A stretch of DNA of 42,197 nucleotides from an uncultured Lewinella sp. (GCA_937873655.1 CALMYQ010000138.1:1-42197), one strand, 5' to 3'. Numbered from the stretch's first letter, positions 1-8,950 are shown. Made by a program: numbers and translations. Notes: generated by a model not told the origin, from the sequence alone.

Positions 1-65
1 GGCAGTCTTCAGTTGGCAGTTGGCAGTCTTCAGTTGGCAGTCTTCAGTTGGCAGTTGGCAGTTGC
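1..65 (+). repeat. Heptanucleotide tandem array A (CAGTTGG/CAGTCTT)
   Basis: After two bases the sequence is nine 7-bp units, mainly CAGTTGG with three CAGTCTT units interspersed. The unit belongs to the same family as the arrays at 7562, 31632 and 35362 and has the same orientation. It starts at the first base of the window, so its full length and any gene to its left are unknown. A reading frame passes through it into the DUF5916 gene, giving peptide like QLAVGS, but that is an artefact of the repeat. Confidence 0.9.
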
Positions 66-152
66 AACAGATCAACAAATAAACACCTTCCCGCCCGCGT
101 ACATCCTGATCCCGCCGGCGACATTTTTCTGGGTTGGAAACGAATCTGCGCC

Positions 153-160
153 TAGTTTTG
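153..160 (+). promoter_or_regulatory. Candidate -7 box TAGTTTTG for the DUF5916 gene
   Basis: TAGTTTTG fits the Bacteroidota -7 consensus TAnnTTTG and lies 17 bp before the ATG at 178. A TTG at 134-136 is only 16 bp upstream, shorter than the usual 19-21, so the -33 element is weak. A start of transcription near 167 would exclude the longer reading frame from position 13 and supports the ATG at 178. Confidence 0.4.
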
Positions 161-177
161 GCAGCAAAACCTGGAAA

Positions 178-2313
178 ATGAAATGGATCGGCATCCTTAT
201 TGCAATTGCCGCAATGCCGCTTGTCAGCCAAACGCAGCCGTTGGAAATTCCGCGGGCGACCGAACCGCCGCGGATCGATGGCATACCGGATGAAGGGATC
301 TGGCAGGAAGCCGCTGTCTTCACAGCCTTTAAAACCCTGGAACCCGATTTTGGCCTGCCACCATCGGAAACAACGGAATTGCGGGTCATTTATGACGAAA
401 AGACCATCTACGTCGCTTTTCAATGCAGCGATCGTGCACCCGACCGAGTAAAAGCCACCCTTTCCGACCGGGATCAGAACAACGGCGACGATTGGGTTGC
501 CTTTTGCCTGGATACCTACAATGACGAACTCGGCGCTTTCTTCTTCCTCAGCAATCCGCTCGGCATACAAATGGACGGCACGCTGGACGGCAATGCCGAC
601 TCGGATATCCTGCTGGATATGGTCTGGCAATCGGCTGGAAAACGAACACCGGACGGCTATACCGTGGAAATGGCCATTCCCTTCTCCAGCCTGCGGTTTC
701 CAGGCGGTCAAACGCTGGTCATGGGGTTCAAGGCAGCCCGTTTCATCAGCCGTAAATCGGAAGAAGCCGATTTTCCTGAATTCAGTCCGGACAAAGGCGC
801 GGCGCTGACCCAGTTTCAAAAGATCAGCTTCAGGGATGTACACGCCAGAAGGCCCCTGGAGCTGATCCCCTCTGTTACCGTGAGCCAGGAAGCCATGCAA
901 CGTGCAGGCAAAATGACCTACGACAAATGGAAACCCGATGCCGGCCTGACCGCCAAGATCGGGCTGGGTTCAAGCCTCACGCTGGACGTGGCCGTCAATC
1001 CTGATTTTGCCCAGGTTGAGACCGACGCCGGTCAGATCGATGTCAACCTGCGCAACGCCCTGTATTATACGGAGAAAAGGCCGTTTTTCCTGGAGCGGCA
1101 GGAATGGTTCGGATTGGCCGCAACAGCGGACGGAAGCCCCCTTCAGCGGTTGATCCATACCCGCGCCATTGCCGATCCGGTGGCAGGCCTCCGGCTTTCG
1201 GGCAAACTCGGCAAGTCCGGTTTGATCTCCTCGCTATACGCCCTGGATGAATTTGTGCCGGAAAGCGGCGACCCATCAAACACCCATTTCGGCGCACTTC
1301 GATTGGCCCGGTTGCTAAAAGCAGATGCCTATTTCGGCGGCATCGCAGCCTCCAGGGTGCAAGGAAGCCGTTATTACCTGGCCGGCGGAACGGACGGCAG
1401 GCTCCGGTTTGGAAACCGGTCGACCCTTGAGTGGCACGCCCTGGGTTCCAGAAACAGCGCTGAGACCGGCCGGCAAGGGACGGCACTGGGCTTCAGCTGG
1501 GCCTACAATTCCAGGGAGTGGGAAATGCGGACGGGTTTTTACCGGGTCTCCAGGGATTTCAGCGCCGATTTCGGATACCTGACGCGGACCGGCCTGACGA
1601 CCATTCCTGTTTTTGCGGCCCACAATTTCCTGCGCAGCGAGAAGGTGATCCAGCGCATCACCCCCTATTACTGGAGCTTGCACAGCTTCGACCACTTTGC
1701 CCGAAGATGGGAAACCTATAACGTACTCGGAATGGCCGTCAACATGCCGCGCCAAACCGAGATCAGCGCAAGCTACCGGCTGGTGACCGAGAATTTTGCC
1801 GGGAGCCGGTTCAGCCGTAATGGGGTCAGGGTCGAAGGCAATTCGCAACCCTTCAATTTCCTGTCGGTAGAAGCCTCGCTATTGTCCGGCAAACGGATCT
1901 ACTACGACAGTGAGCACCCGTTCCAGGGCCGGGGATCGGATTGGAATGCGGGTATTGTTTTGCAACCGCGCACCTGGTTGAACATCGGACTGAGCTGGGC
2001 AAAATCCGACTTCTACCAGTTGGAAACCGGCGAAAAAATATACGATTACACCTTATACAGGCTGCGGACAACCGTCCAGTTCAGCAAATACCTGTCGTTT
2101 CGCACCATTGCGGAATACAATGCCTACAAGAAGCAGCTGAACGGCAATTGCCTGCTGTCCTTCACCTATATTCCGGGTACGGTGGTTTACCTCGGCTACG
2201 GTTCCCTGTACGAGGGTTTGCATTGGGAAGACGGGGAGTACCGGCCGGCGCAAGGCTTATTGAACACCCGCCAGCTCTGGTTCTTCAAAGCTTCTTATCT
2301 TTGGAGACTGTGA
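178..2313 (+). CDS. CBM9-like/DUF5916 outer-membrane protein
   Basis: A 711-aa exported protein. The start at 178 gives a clean signal peptide (MKWIGILIAIAAMPLVSQTQ); an in-frame extension to position 13 only translates the repeat. About residues 20-215 resemble a family 9 carbohydrate-binding fold (PPRIDGIPDEGIWQEA, then a VYDxxxIYVAF-like strand and DDWVAFCLDTYND). The rest is the DUF5916 region, with the family hallmark NPDFAQVETDAGQ and then YYTEKRPFFLE, followed by alternating aromatic strands typical of an outer-membrane beta-barrel. In Bacteroidota such proteins are annotated as CBM9 proteins of unknown substrate. It precedes a LytS/LytTR pair by 45 bp and could be cotranscribed. Family assignment is firm; substrate and function are unknown. 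Confidence 0.85.
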   Translation: MKWIGILIAIAAMPLVSQTQPLEIPRATEPPRIDGIPDEGIWQEAAVFTAFKTLEPDFGLPPSETTELRVIYDEKTIYVAFQCSDRAPDRVKATLSDRDQNNGDDWVAFCLDTYNDELGAFFFLSNPLGIQMDGTLDGNADSDILLDMVWQSAGKRTPDGYTVEMAIPFSSLRFPGGQTLVMGFKAARFISRKSEEADFPEFSPDKGAALTQFQKISFRDVHARRPLELIPSVTVSQEAMQRAGKMTYDKWKPDAGLTAKIGLGSSLTLDVAVNPDFAQVETDAGQIDVNLRNALYYTEKRPFFLERQEWFGLAATADGSPLQRLIHTRAIADPVAGLRLSGKLGKSGLISSLYALDEFVPESGDPSNTHFGALRLARLLKADAYFGGIAASRVQGSRYYLAGGTDGRLRFGNRSTLEWHALGSRNSAETGRQGTALGFSWAYNSREWEMRTGFYRVSRDFSADFGYLTRTGLTTIPVFAAHNFLRSEKVIQRITPYYWSLHSFDHFARRWETYNVLGMAVNMPRQTEISASYRLVTENFAGSRFSRNGVRVEGNSQPFNFLSVEASLLSGKRIYYDSEHPFQGRGSDWNAGIVLQPRTWLNIGLSWAKSDFYQLETGEKIYDYTLYRLRTTVQFSKYLSFRTIAEYNAYKKQLNGNCLLSFTYIPGTVVYLGYGSLYEGLHWEDGEYRPAQGLLNTRQLWFFKASYLWRL

Positions 2314-2358
2314 CGATTAGCAGGCCGGGATCAGCGACAAATTTCAAGAAACTGCCAA

Positions 2359-3510
2359 ATGGACAAGGATACGATTAACAAAGAACTTGAAAAGGCCGAA
2401 ACCGAGGTTTTCCAGCCGATCAGCTTCACATCCCTCCGGTGGCCGTTGCTGGTGATCCTGGCTGTGCTGTTGTCCATGCTGAACATCGGGATCAATGTAA
2501 CGGAGGACCTGGCTGAACGAAATCCCATACATTGGATCATTTACCTGATCAATGAGTTTACCGGCGTTTTCCTGATCTTTGCGCTCCTGCCGGTGTTGTG
2601 GTGGTTTTTCAAGCGAATTCCGCCGAATCGTTTCCGTTTATGGCAAACCGTTTTGATATACCTGGCAACATCTGTTGTCTTCGGCGCGGTCCATACCAGC
2701 CTGATGTATCTGGTCCGCATCGTGGTCTATCGCTGGCTGGGGCTCGGGGATTATGACAGATGGTTCGGCGTGATGACCTACCGGTACGCCTACGAATATT
2801 TGAAACAGTTTCTCTTTTTCGGCGTCGCCTTTCTGTATTTCCTGTATACGGCCAAATGGGAGGAAAGCCGAAGAAAAAGCATTCAGGCGGCCCGGCTTGA
2901 GCAGCAATTGGCTCAATCGCGCCTGCAATTCCTGCAAATGCAGATCAACCCTCATTTTTTGTTCAACACCCTCAACATGATCTCCGCTGAGGTTTATACC
3001 AACCCGGAAAAGGCAGACAAGATGATCGCCCTGCTCAGCGACATGCTCAGAACCACCCTCAGTCAACCTTCTTCCGGCCTACATACGCTGGAAAGCGAGT
3101 TGAATATGAACACCCGCTATCTGCGGATCATGCAACACCGGTTCGGCGACCGCCTGACCATTGATCTGGATTGCGCCCCGGAAACGCTGCCCGGCCTCGT
3201 CCCCGTTTTTTTATTGCAGCCCATTCTGGAAAATGCGATCAAATTCAGCGTGGATCATACGGAAAAGGCCCGCGTAAGCCTGAGCGCCCGCAAGATCGGA
3301 AACGCGCTGGAGATCGATATAAACGACAACGGTCCGGGACTGGCGGGCGCTGCGGGCAAGGGGATCGGCCTGCACAATACCCTTGAGCGTTTGGAACAAC
3401 TTTACGGCAATCAGTTCACTTTCAATTTGCAAAACAGGACCCCCGGCGGGCTCACCGTCAGCATCAACATGCCGTTTCAAATTGAAAAGAATCAACCGCA
3501 GCCCGCATGA
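2359..3510 (+). CDS. LytS/YehU-type sensor histidine kinase
   Basis: 383 aa. Four hydrophobic segments (about residues 28-46, 60-84, 97-125 and 149-163) form a membrane anchor without a large extracytoplasmic sensor. The His_kinase (PF06580) core follows: the phospho-acceptor His199 in INPHFLFN (196-203), the N box LQPILENA (286-293), and a G box with DNGPG (323-327) and GIGLHNT (335-341). Such kinases phosphorylate LytTR-type regulators. The stop overlaps the start of the next gene (ATGA at 3507-3510), so the pair is translationally coupled. The signal is unknown; the DUF5916 gene upstream might belong to the same unit. Confidence 0.93.
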   Translation: MDKDTINKELEKAETEVFQPISFTSLRWPLLVILAVLLSMLNIGINVTEDLAERNPIHWIIYLINEFTGVFLIFALLPVLWWFFKRIPPNRFRLWQTVLIYLATSVVFGAVHTSLMYLVRIVVYRWLGLGDYDRWFGVMTYRYAYEYLKQFLFFGVAFLYFLYTAKWEESRRKSIQAARLEQQLAQSRLQFLQMQINPHFLFNTLNMISAEVYTNPEKADKMIALLSDMLRTTLSQPSSGLHTLESELNMNTRYLRIMQHRFGDRLTIDLDCAPETLPGLVPVFLLQPILENAIKFSVDHTEKARVSLSARKIGNALEIDINDNGPGLAGAAGKGIGLHNTLERLEQLYGNQFTFNLQNRTPGGLTVSINMPFQIEKNQPQPA

Positions 3511-4232
3511 AGATCCTGATCGTGGACGACGAACCCGCTGCCCGGCAAAAGATCCGGCGCTACCTCGGCCGCATAACGGATGCAGCAGGGATCGTGGAGG
3601 TCGCCGACGGTTATGAAGCCGTTCAGGCAATCAGAAAGGGCGACGCCGACCTGGTTTTTCTGGATATTCAGATGCCCGGCATGACCGGTTTTCAGGTCAT
3701 CGAAACCATCGGCCCCGCGTTGATGCCGCCGGTGATTTTCGTTACCGCTTTCGAGCAGTATGCAGTTGAAGCCTTTGAAGTGCAGGCGGTAGACTATCTG
3801 CTGAAACCGTTTGACGAAGAGCGCTTCGAAAAAGCCTTCTCCCGGGCTCAAAAGCGTGGGGTTCAGCCGGCTGCCAACTTTGCGGACCTCCTTTCCGCCA
3901 TCAAAAACCCGCCGGCTTTTCTGGACAGGATCATGGTAACGGCCGGCCAAAAACATATTTTCATTCCCTGCCCTGAAATCCTGTACATTTCATCGGAAGA
4001 CAAGTACGTCAACATCCAAACCGGCCAAAGGCGGCATTTGCTTCGCGCCTCCCTCGACAGCCTGGAAAGCAAACTCGACCCTTCCCGGTTCGCCAGGATC
4101 CACCGGTCGCACCTCGTCAATCTGGACTGGGTAAAGGAACTTTCGCCGCGGTCGCACGGCGATTACCGCGTATTGCTGAAAAACGGGGAGGAGCTGGTGC
4201 TGAGCCGCCGGTACAGGGACAGGGTTTTCTAA
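3507..4232 (+). CDS. LytTR-family response regulator
   Basis: 241 aa. An N-terminal receiver domain (about 1-120) has the acidic pair in VDDEP (6-10), phospho-acceptor Asp53 in FLDIQMPG, Thr80 and Lys100 in LKPF. A C-terminal LytTR DNA-binding domain (about 141-241) has the typical ISSEDKYVNI strand and the FARIHRSHLVNLDWV motif. It should be phosphorylated by the kinase encoded immediately upstream and then bind DNA as a dimer. Targets cannot be read from the sequence. Confidence 0.95.
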   Translation: MKILIVDDEPAARQKIRRYLGRITDAAGIVEVADGYEAVQAIRKGDADLVFLDIQMPGMTGFQVIETIGPALMPPVIFVTAFEQYAVEAFEVQAVDYLLKPFDEERFEKAFSRAQKRGVQPAANFADLLSAIKNPPAFLDRIMVTAGQKHIFIPCPEILYISSEDKYVNIQTGQRRHLLRASLDSLESKLDPSRFARIHRSHLVNLDWVKELSPRSHGDYRVLLKNGEELVLSRRYRDRVF

Positions 4233-4321
4233 CGCTTTCGGACCGTAATGCATTCCTGAATCTGCGAAAATCCGTTAAACAAAAATGATCGATCGCTGTT
4301 GAACCTGGCAAATTTTTGTTC

Positions 4322-5026
4322 ATGAAAAATAAACAGTTTCTGGTGATCGGGGGCAGCTCGGGTATCGGCCTTGCCCTGACCAAAATGCTGGCTGAAAGCG
4401 GCGCCGGGGTAAGGGTTGTTTCCAGAAAATCCGATGGTTTGCCCGGTTTGGCGGGCGTTGAACATTACCCCTTTGATGTACTGCAGGAGGAGGTACCGGC
4501 GGATCTTTTCCCGGAACAACTGGACGGTCTGGCCTATTGTCCGGGCAGTATCACCCTCAAGCCGTTCAAGTCGCTGAAGCCCGCTCAATTTCAGGCGGAT
4601 TTCGAGTTGAACGTGCTGGGCGCCGTCCGCGTCATTCAGGGAGCGTTGGGGTCCTTGAAACGGGTTGAACGGTCCGGTATTGTGTTATTCAGCACCGTGG
4701 CGGTCGGGCAGGGCATGAATTTCCATACCGCTGTGGCGACGGCTAAGGGTGCGGTGGAAGGATTGACGCGTTCGCTGGCTGCCGAACTGGCGCCGAATAT
4801 CCGGGTCAATTGCATTGCGCCCTCTCTGACCGATACCCCGATGGCAGAACGGCTGCTGAACACACCCGAGAAAAAAGAAGCTTCCGCACAAAGACATCCG
4901 TTGAAACGGGTCGGATCGCCGGAGGATATCGCAGCCATGGCGCATTTCTTGCTGGATGATCAAAGTTCCTGGATCAGCGGACAGGTGATCGGCGTTGACG
5001 GCGGCATGTCCGCAATCCGTTTGTGA
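4322..5026 (+). CDS. SDR oxidoreductase-like protein lacking the catalytic Tyr
   Basis: 234 aa from the ATG at 4322; a TTG six bases earlier would add two residues. The Rossmann nucleotide-binding motif is GGSSGIG (10-16), and the NVLG segment (97-100) and C-terminal GQVIGVDGG are typical of classical SDRs. Ser124 is at the catalytic position. In the YxxxK motif Lys142 is kept, but the Tyr position is Val138 (VATAK). I recall related Bacteroidota proteins that also lack this Tyr, so this may be a family trait and not a mutation. It may bind NAD(P) without ordinary dehydrogenase activity. It sits alone, 89 bp behind the LytTR gene. Confidence 0.85.
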   Translation: MKNKQFLVIGGSSGIGLALTKMLAESGAGVRVVSRKSDGLPGLAGVEHYPFDVLQEEVPADLFPEQLDGLAYCPGSITLKPFKSLKPAQFQADFELNVLGAVRVIQGALGSLKRVERSGIVLFSTVAVGQGMNFHTAVATAKGAVEGLTRSLAAELAPNIRVNCIAPSLTDTPMAERLLNTPEKKEASAQRHPLKRVGSPEDIAAMAHFLLDDQSSWISGQVIGVDGGMSAIRL

Positions 5027-5093
5027 ATAAAACAAAGGTTCGTTCAAGGGCGTTAATAGAAGTTAAATACATGCAATATTCCCCTAAACCCAG

Positions 5094-5101
5094 TACCTTT
5101 G
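5094..5101 (+). promoter_or_regulatory. Candidate -7 box TACCTTTG
   Basis: TACCTTTG followed by C matches TAnnTTTG. No clear TTG lies 19-21 bp upstream. It would give a leader of about 85 nt before the ATG at 5194; the leader contains the perfect palindrome TTCCGGCCGGAA at 5120-5131. Confidence 0.5.
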
Positions 5102-5193
5102 CAATTACTACTCTTCTTATTCCGGCCGGAAAACCCGGCAGCGAGTCTTGTGAAATCATTAGGCGGCCCGATTGAGCGCAATTATCGGCAATT

Positions 5194-7557
5194 ATGAAGC
5201 GACGAATCAGCATGCAAACGCTCGTTTTGACGGCGTTCATTTCTTCTATCTACCACAGCTACGGCCAGAATTGCAACCTCAGCGTTGATGCGGGGCAGGA
5301 TCAGATCCTTTGCTCGCCCGGCCAGGCCAATCTCAATGCCGTCATTACAGGCAATTACTTTTCCCTGGGTTGGTCACCGGGCGCCGGCCTGGCGGATTCT
5401 GCATCAGCGGCAACGGCAGCTACCGTTAATCAGACCACGACCTATACGGTTAGTGTACGAAGCCTGTCGCCGACCAACCTGCTCGTCAACGGCGATTTCA
5501 GTCAGGGCGATACCGGGTTCACGAGCGACTATATTTACGGCACCGGCGGCGGGGTCGGGCTGCTGAGCAACGAAGGGCAGTATGCTATTGCCACCAACGC
5601 CGCTTCCACGCACAATCACTTTGCCGGCTGCACCGACCATACCGGAAACGGCAACATGATGGTGGTCAACGCTTCGGGTGTAACCAACAATGTCTGGTGT
5701 CAAACCATTCAGGTGAGCAGCAATACGGAATACGATTTCAGTGCATGGGTCACCTCCGTTACCTCCCAGAATCCGGCCAAACTGCAGTTTTCCGTCAACG
5801 GTGCATTGCTTGGAGATCTTTTCCAGGCTTCTCCCGTCACGTGCAACTGGCAGGCTTTCGACGCGCAATGGGCATCGGGCGCCAATACGACCGCGGAAAT
5901 CTGCATCGTCAACGTCAACCAAACGCCGGCGGGGAACGACTTCGCGCTGGACGATATCAGCTTCCGGGAGATCTGCGTTTTCACCGATGAGGTTACCCTT
6001 ACCGTTGCCGATCTGGACGCCAGCCTGAACCTGCCGGGCTCCATTTGCCAGAATGCAGGCCCCGTTGACCTGGCCCAATGGCTCGACCACGATGCTACCC
6101 CAGGCGGAACCTGGACGCTTGACGGGGTCAATATCGGCTCCTTTGATCCGGCAATTGTTTCTGCCGGCAACCATACCTTGCGATATACCCTTACGCTGGG
6201 CAACTGCACCGAGTTCGACGAATCGGTCATTGCAGTTGCAGCGCCGCCGCGTGCCGGCACATTCACCGGCCCCTCCCCCGCTTTTTGCGCCGGAGAGGAC
6301 CAAACCACGGTTTTGGCCGATCTGCTCCAGGGCGCCGACCCCGGCGGAAGCTGGACGGAGGTCAGCACGCTTCCGTCAGTCAACGGTGCTTTCAACGCAG
6401 GCGCGGGGACCTTCCGGACATCGGGACAAGCTCCGGGCACCTATACCTTCGAGTACAGGCTGAGCGGCGGGGGCGTTTGTCCTGATGCGTCCGCCAGTAT
6501 CTCCATTGTCATAAATCCCGTTCCGGAAGCCGACGCGGGGCCGGATCAAATCCTGGACTGCACCGTGAGCGAAGTGGAACTCGGTTCCCAGTCACAGCCG
6601 GCGCCGGGTACGCAATACAGCTGGTCGCTGGCCGGCAGCGGCCCGATTTCCGGCGCTACGGGGCCGACCCTCATCACCGGTGAACCAGGTGTTTATCGCC
6701 TGGATGTCAGCGACAGCTCAGGCAATTGCACCGCCTTTGACGAAGTTGTTGTGGACAGCCGGATAACCGACATTTCCGGTGAGGCATCCATCAAGCCCCT
6801 GACGTGTGCGGGTTCCAACGACGGCGGGATCGCGGTAACCTCGGCAACGGGCGGCGATGCGCCTTATCTCTATGCCATCGGGGAAAACGCATTCCAGACC
6901 AATCCGCAGTTTGCCGGCCTCGGCGCAGGCCTTTACACGGTGCGCATCATGGACGCGAACGGCTGCGAAACGGCGCTGACGGTCAACCTTCCGGCGCCGG
7001 ATGCCCTGGAAATCGAACTCGCCGCCGACCAATCGGATAACCCGCCGACGATCTCCATCGGAGACAGCCTCGAACTCCGCATACTGCTCAATAAACCGCA
7101 GGATGAAATTACCGGCGTGAATTGGTCGCCTGTGCCGGCGGGGTGCCAGAATTGTTTCTCCGCCTACGTTTCACCCAAAGAAACCACGATCTACAAAGTG
7201 ACGGCCGCCGACCTGAACGGCTGTACGGCGGAGGCGCAACTGACCGTCGTGGTCAATCAAAAACTGCACGTTTTTCTGCCCAATGCCTTTTCGCCCAACG
7301 ACGACGGGCACAACGATATCTTTTATATTCAATCGGGCTCGGAAATTGCCAGGGTTCAAACCTTCAGGGTACTTGACCGGTGGGGCAACCTGGTTTTCCA
7401 GGACCTCGATTTTTTCCCCAACGACCCGGTGCACGGCTGGAACGGCGAATTCAACAACCGGCCGCAGAATCCGGCGGTTTATGTTTACGTTGCCCAATTG
7501 GAAACGGTGAGCGGGGAGGTGGTTGTGGAGACGGGGGAAGTGGTGTTGGTGAGGTAG
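5194..7557 (+). CDS. Large secreted protein with CHU_C (T9SS type B) domain
   Basis: 787 aa with an N-terminal signal peptide (MKRRISMQTLVLTAFISSIY, cleavage near SYGQ). The body has several PKD/Ig-like repeats with recurring DAGxDQxLxC and GGTW-type motifs (e.g. DAGQDQILCSP near the start, DAGPDQILDCTVSE mid-protein), and an inserted segment around 95-255 that resembles a carbohydrate-binding jelly roll (NLLVNGDFSQGDTGFTSDY). A SprB-like stretch (about 520-610) has the GGDAPYLYAIGENAFQ pattern. The last ~90 residues are a gliding-motility-associated C-terminal domain: LPNAFSPNDDGHNDIF, then VLDRWGNLVF and GWNGEFNNRPQNPAVYVY. This is a type B sorting signal for secretion by T9SS. An adhesin or matrix role is an inference. 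A heptamer array starts four bases after its stop. Confidence 0.93.
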   Translation: MKRRISMQTLVLTAFISSIYHSYGQNCNLSVDAGQDQILCSPGQANLNAVITGNYFSLGWSPGAGLADSASAATAATVNQTTTYTVSVRSLSPTNLLVNGDFSQGDTGFTSDYIYGTGGGVGLLSNEGQYAIATNAASTHNHFAGCTDHTGNGNMMVVNASGVTNNVWCQTIQVSSNTEYDFSAWVTSVTSQNPAKLQFSVNGALLGDLFQASPVTCNWQAFDAQWASGANTTAEICIVNVNQTPAGNDFALDDISFREICVFTDEVTLTVADLDASLNLPGSICQNAGPVDLAQWLDHDATPGGTWTLDGVNIGSFDPAIVSAGNHTLRYTLTLGNCTEFDESVIAVAAPPRAGTFTGPSPAFCAGEDQTTVLADLLQGADPGGSWTEVSTLPSVNGAFNAGAGTFRTSGQAPGTYTFEYRLSGGGVCPDASASISIVINPVPEADAGPDQILDCTVSEVELGSQSQPAPGTQYSWSLAGSGPISGATGPTLITGEPGVYRLDVSDSSGNCTAFDEVVVDSRITDISGEASIKPLTCAGSNDGGIAVTSATGGDAPYLYAIGENAFQTNPQFAGLGAGLYTVRIMDANGCETALTVNLPAPDALEIELAADQSDNPPTISIGDSLELRILLNKPQDEITGVNWSPVPAGCQNCFSAYVSPKETTIYKVTAADLNGCTAEAQLTVVVNQKLHVFLPNAFSPNDDGHNDIFYIQSGSEIARVQTFRVLDRWGNLVFQDLDFFPNDPVHGWNGEFNNRPQNPAVYVYVAQLETVSGEVVVETGEVVLVR

Positions 7558-7561
7558 ATAA

Positions 7562-7706
7562 CAGTGGGCAGTGGTCAGTGGGCAGTGGTCAGTGGTCAGT
7601 TGGCAGTGGTCAGTGGGCAGTTGGCAGTGGGCAGTTGGCAGTTGGCAGTTGGCAGTTGGCAGTTGGCAGTTGGCAGTGGTCAGTGGGCAGTTGGCAGGGG
7701 GGGGGG
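7562..7706 (+). repeat. Heptanucleotide tandem array B with terminal G10 tract
   Basis: Nineteen perfect-length 7-bp units (7562-7694) built from CAGTGGG, CAGTGGT and CAGTTGG, ending in CAG followed by ten G (7697-7706). The array starts four bases after the TAG of the CHU_C gene. Six consecutive CAGTTGG units (7632-7673) look freshly expanded, while the 5' part is a mixed pattern. Reading frames through it in either direction are not genes. Confidence 0.95.
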
Positions 7707-7800
7707 TGAAGGCGAATGCCGCCGTTGCGACGGACAACCCCCAGGTCCATCGGACCGAAATACCTGTATGCCGCTGTTAAAACCGTTCACGTGCCGGCAC

Positions 7801-7850
7801 AAAACAAAGACGGCGCAAAGGGCTATAGCCCTTTGCGCCGTCTTTGTTTT
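7801..7850. terminator. Perfect 50-nt palindrome, bidirectional terminator
   Basis: Positions 7801-7825 are exactly the reverse complement of 7826-7850. The stem core is a GC-rich GACGGCGCAAAGGGCT arm flanked on the left by AAAACAAA and on the right by TTTGTTTT, so each strand yields a strong hairpin followed by U-rich sequence. It lies between the rightward CHU_C gene (stop 7557) and the leftward ilvE gene (stop 7865) and can end both transcripts. Confidence 0.92.
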
Positions 7851-7864
7851 TATGGATAACGATC

Positions 7865-8950
7865 CTATTCTTCTACAAGTACCTGTGATTTCACAGGGAC
7901 CACCCATCCTCTGGTATCGGCAACCCGGCCGCTTCTCAGGCCGTCGATCTCGGATTTGATCATATTGCCGATCTGGCGGGTTTCGATCGCAGGCAGGGTC
8001 AATAATTCCTCTTTATAGGCAATTTCGGATACGTGGGAAACGACAGCTGCCGTACCTGCGCCGAAAACTTCCTGCAATTTGCCGGCCTTGTGCGCCGCTA
8101 AGACCTCATCGATGGAAACGGGCCGTTCTTCGACTTGCATGCCCTTGTCTTCGCGCAGGATGTGGATGATGCTGTCCCGGGTGATGCCTTTCAGGATTTC
8201 GCCATCGGTAGACGGGGTGATCACTTTCCCGTCGATCACAAAGAAAATGTTCATGGTACCGACTTCCTGAACGTATTTGAATTCGCGGCCATCCATCCAC
8301 ATGACTTGGTCAAATCCTTTGGATTGCGCTATCTTAGCGGGCAGAAGGGCGCCAGCGTAGTTGCCTGCCGCTTTGGCTTCACCGGTGCCGCCTTTTATAG
8401 CCCGTACGTACTGTTGTTCGGCCCAAAGGCGGACGGGTTTGGGGTAATACGGGCCGACCGGGCCGGTGAAAATGATGAATCTATAGGTTTCGCTGGGCCG
8501 GACGCCGATGAATTCATCGGTGGCGAACATGAAAGGCCTGATGTAGAGCGAGCTGCCTTCATCCTGCGGGATCCAGTCCTGGTCTACATCGACCAATGCA
8601 TGGAGGCCTTCCATGAAGAGCGATTCCGGCACTTCCGGCATGCACATCCGGGTGGCCGAAATATTCAGCCTTTTGGCGTGCATTTCGGGGCGGAAGAACA
8701 TCGGTTGACCCTCCAGGCTTTTGGACGCCTTCATGCCTTCGAAGATGGACTGGCCGTAATGCAGGGCCATGGTCGCCGGGTGGATGGAAAAAGGCGCAAA
8801 GGGTACTACGCGGGGATTTTGCCACTGGCCGCCGGCATAATCGGCAACAAACATGTGATCGGAAAAAACCTTTCCGAAGGGGAGGTTTCCGAAGTCAACG
8901 GAATTTAATTTTGATTGACGGGTGCGTTCAATGCTGATCGTATGATTCAT
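7865..8950 (-). CDS. ilvE: Branched-chain amino acid aminotransferase
   Basis: 361 aa, a fold-type IV PLP enzyme of the longer BCAT subgroup. It exchanges amino groups between leucine, isoleucine or valine and 2-oxoglutarate in the cytoplasm, the last step of synthesis and first of breakdown. Seen motifs: LHYGQSIFEGMKA (63-75), YIRPFMFA (136-143), catalytic Lys193 in GGTGEAKAAGNYA, the conserved QEVGTMNIFFV (228-238) and the phosphate-binding GAGTAA (297-302). Length and motif order are complete. It stands alone between the palindromic terminator and a divergently oriented gene. A weak TATTATTG lies just upstream on the minus strand (8964-8971), one base off the -7 consensus. Confidence 0.95.
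   Translation of the reverse strand: MNHTISIERTRQSKLNSVDFGNLPFGKVFSDHMFVADYAGGQWQNPRVVPFAPFSIHPATMALHYGQSIFEGMKASKSLEGQPMFFRPEMHAKRLNISATRMCMPEVPESLFMEGLHALVDVDQDWIPQDEGSSLYIRPFMFATDEFIGVRPSETYRFIIFTGPVGPYYPKPVRLWAEQQYVRAIKGGTGEAKAAGNYAGALLPAKIAQSKGFDQVMWMDGREFKYVQEVGTMNIFFVIDGKVITPSTDGEILKGITRDSIIHILREDKGMQVEERPVSIDEVLAAHKAGKLQEVFGAGTAAVVSHVSEIAYKEELLTLPAIETRQIGNMIKSEIDGLRSGRVADTRGWVVPVKSQVLVEE

Noticed and set aside
13..177. N-terminal extension of the DUF5916 frame to position 13
   Set aside because: It translates the heptamer array (QLAVFSWQLAV); a signal peptide starts at 178 and a -7 box lies at 153-160.
5404..6303. 299-codon frame on the minus strand
   Set aside because: Shadow of the CHU_C protein gene, which has a signal peptide and a recognisable sorting domain.
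7562..7694. Possible CRISPR array (also 31632-31729, 34516-34650, 35362-35442)
   Set aside because: Units are 7 or 9 bp and contiguous, with no spacers and no cas genes.
7171..7959. Several open frames through array B on both strands
   Set aside because: 7-bp repeats without stops give open frames in every phase; the products are low-complexity repeats such as QLPTANC or QWSVGS.
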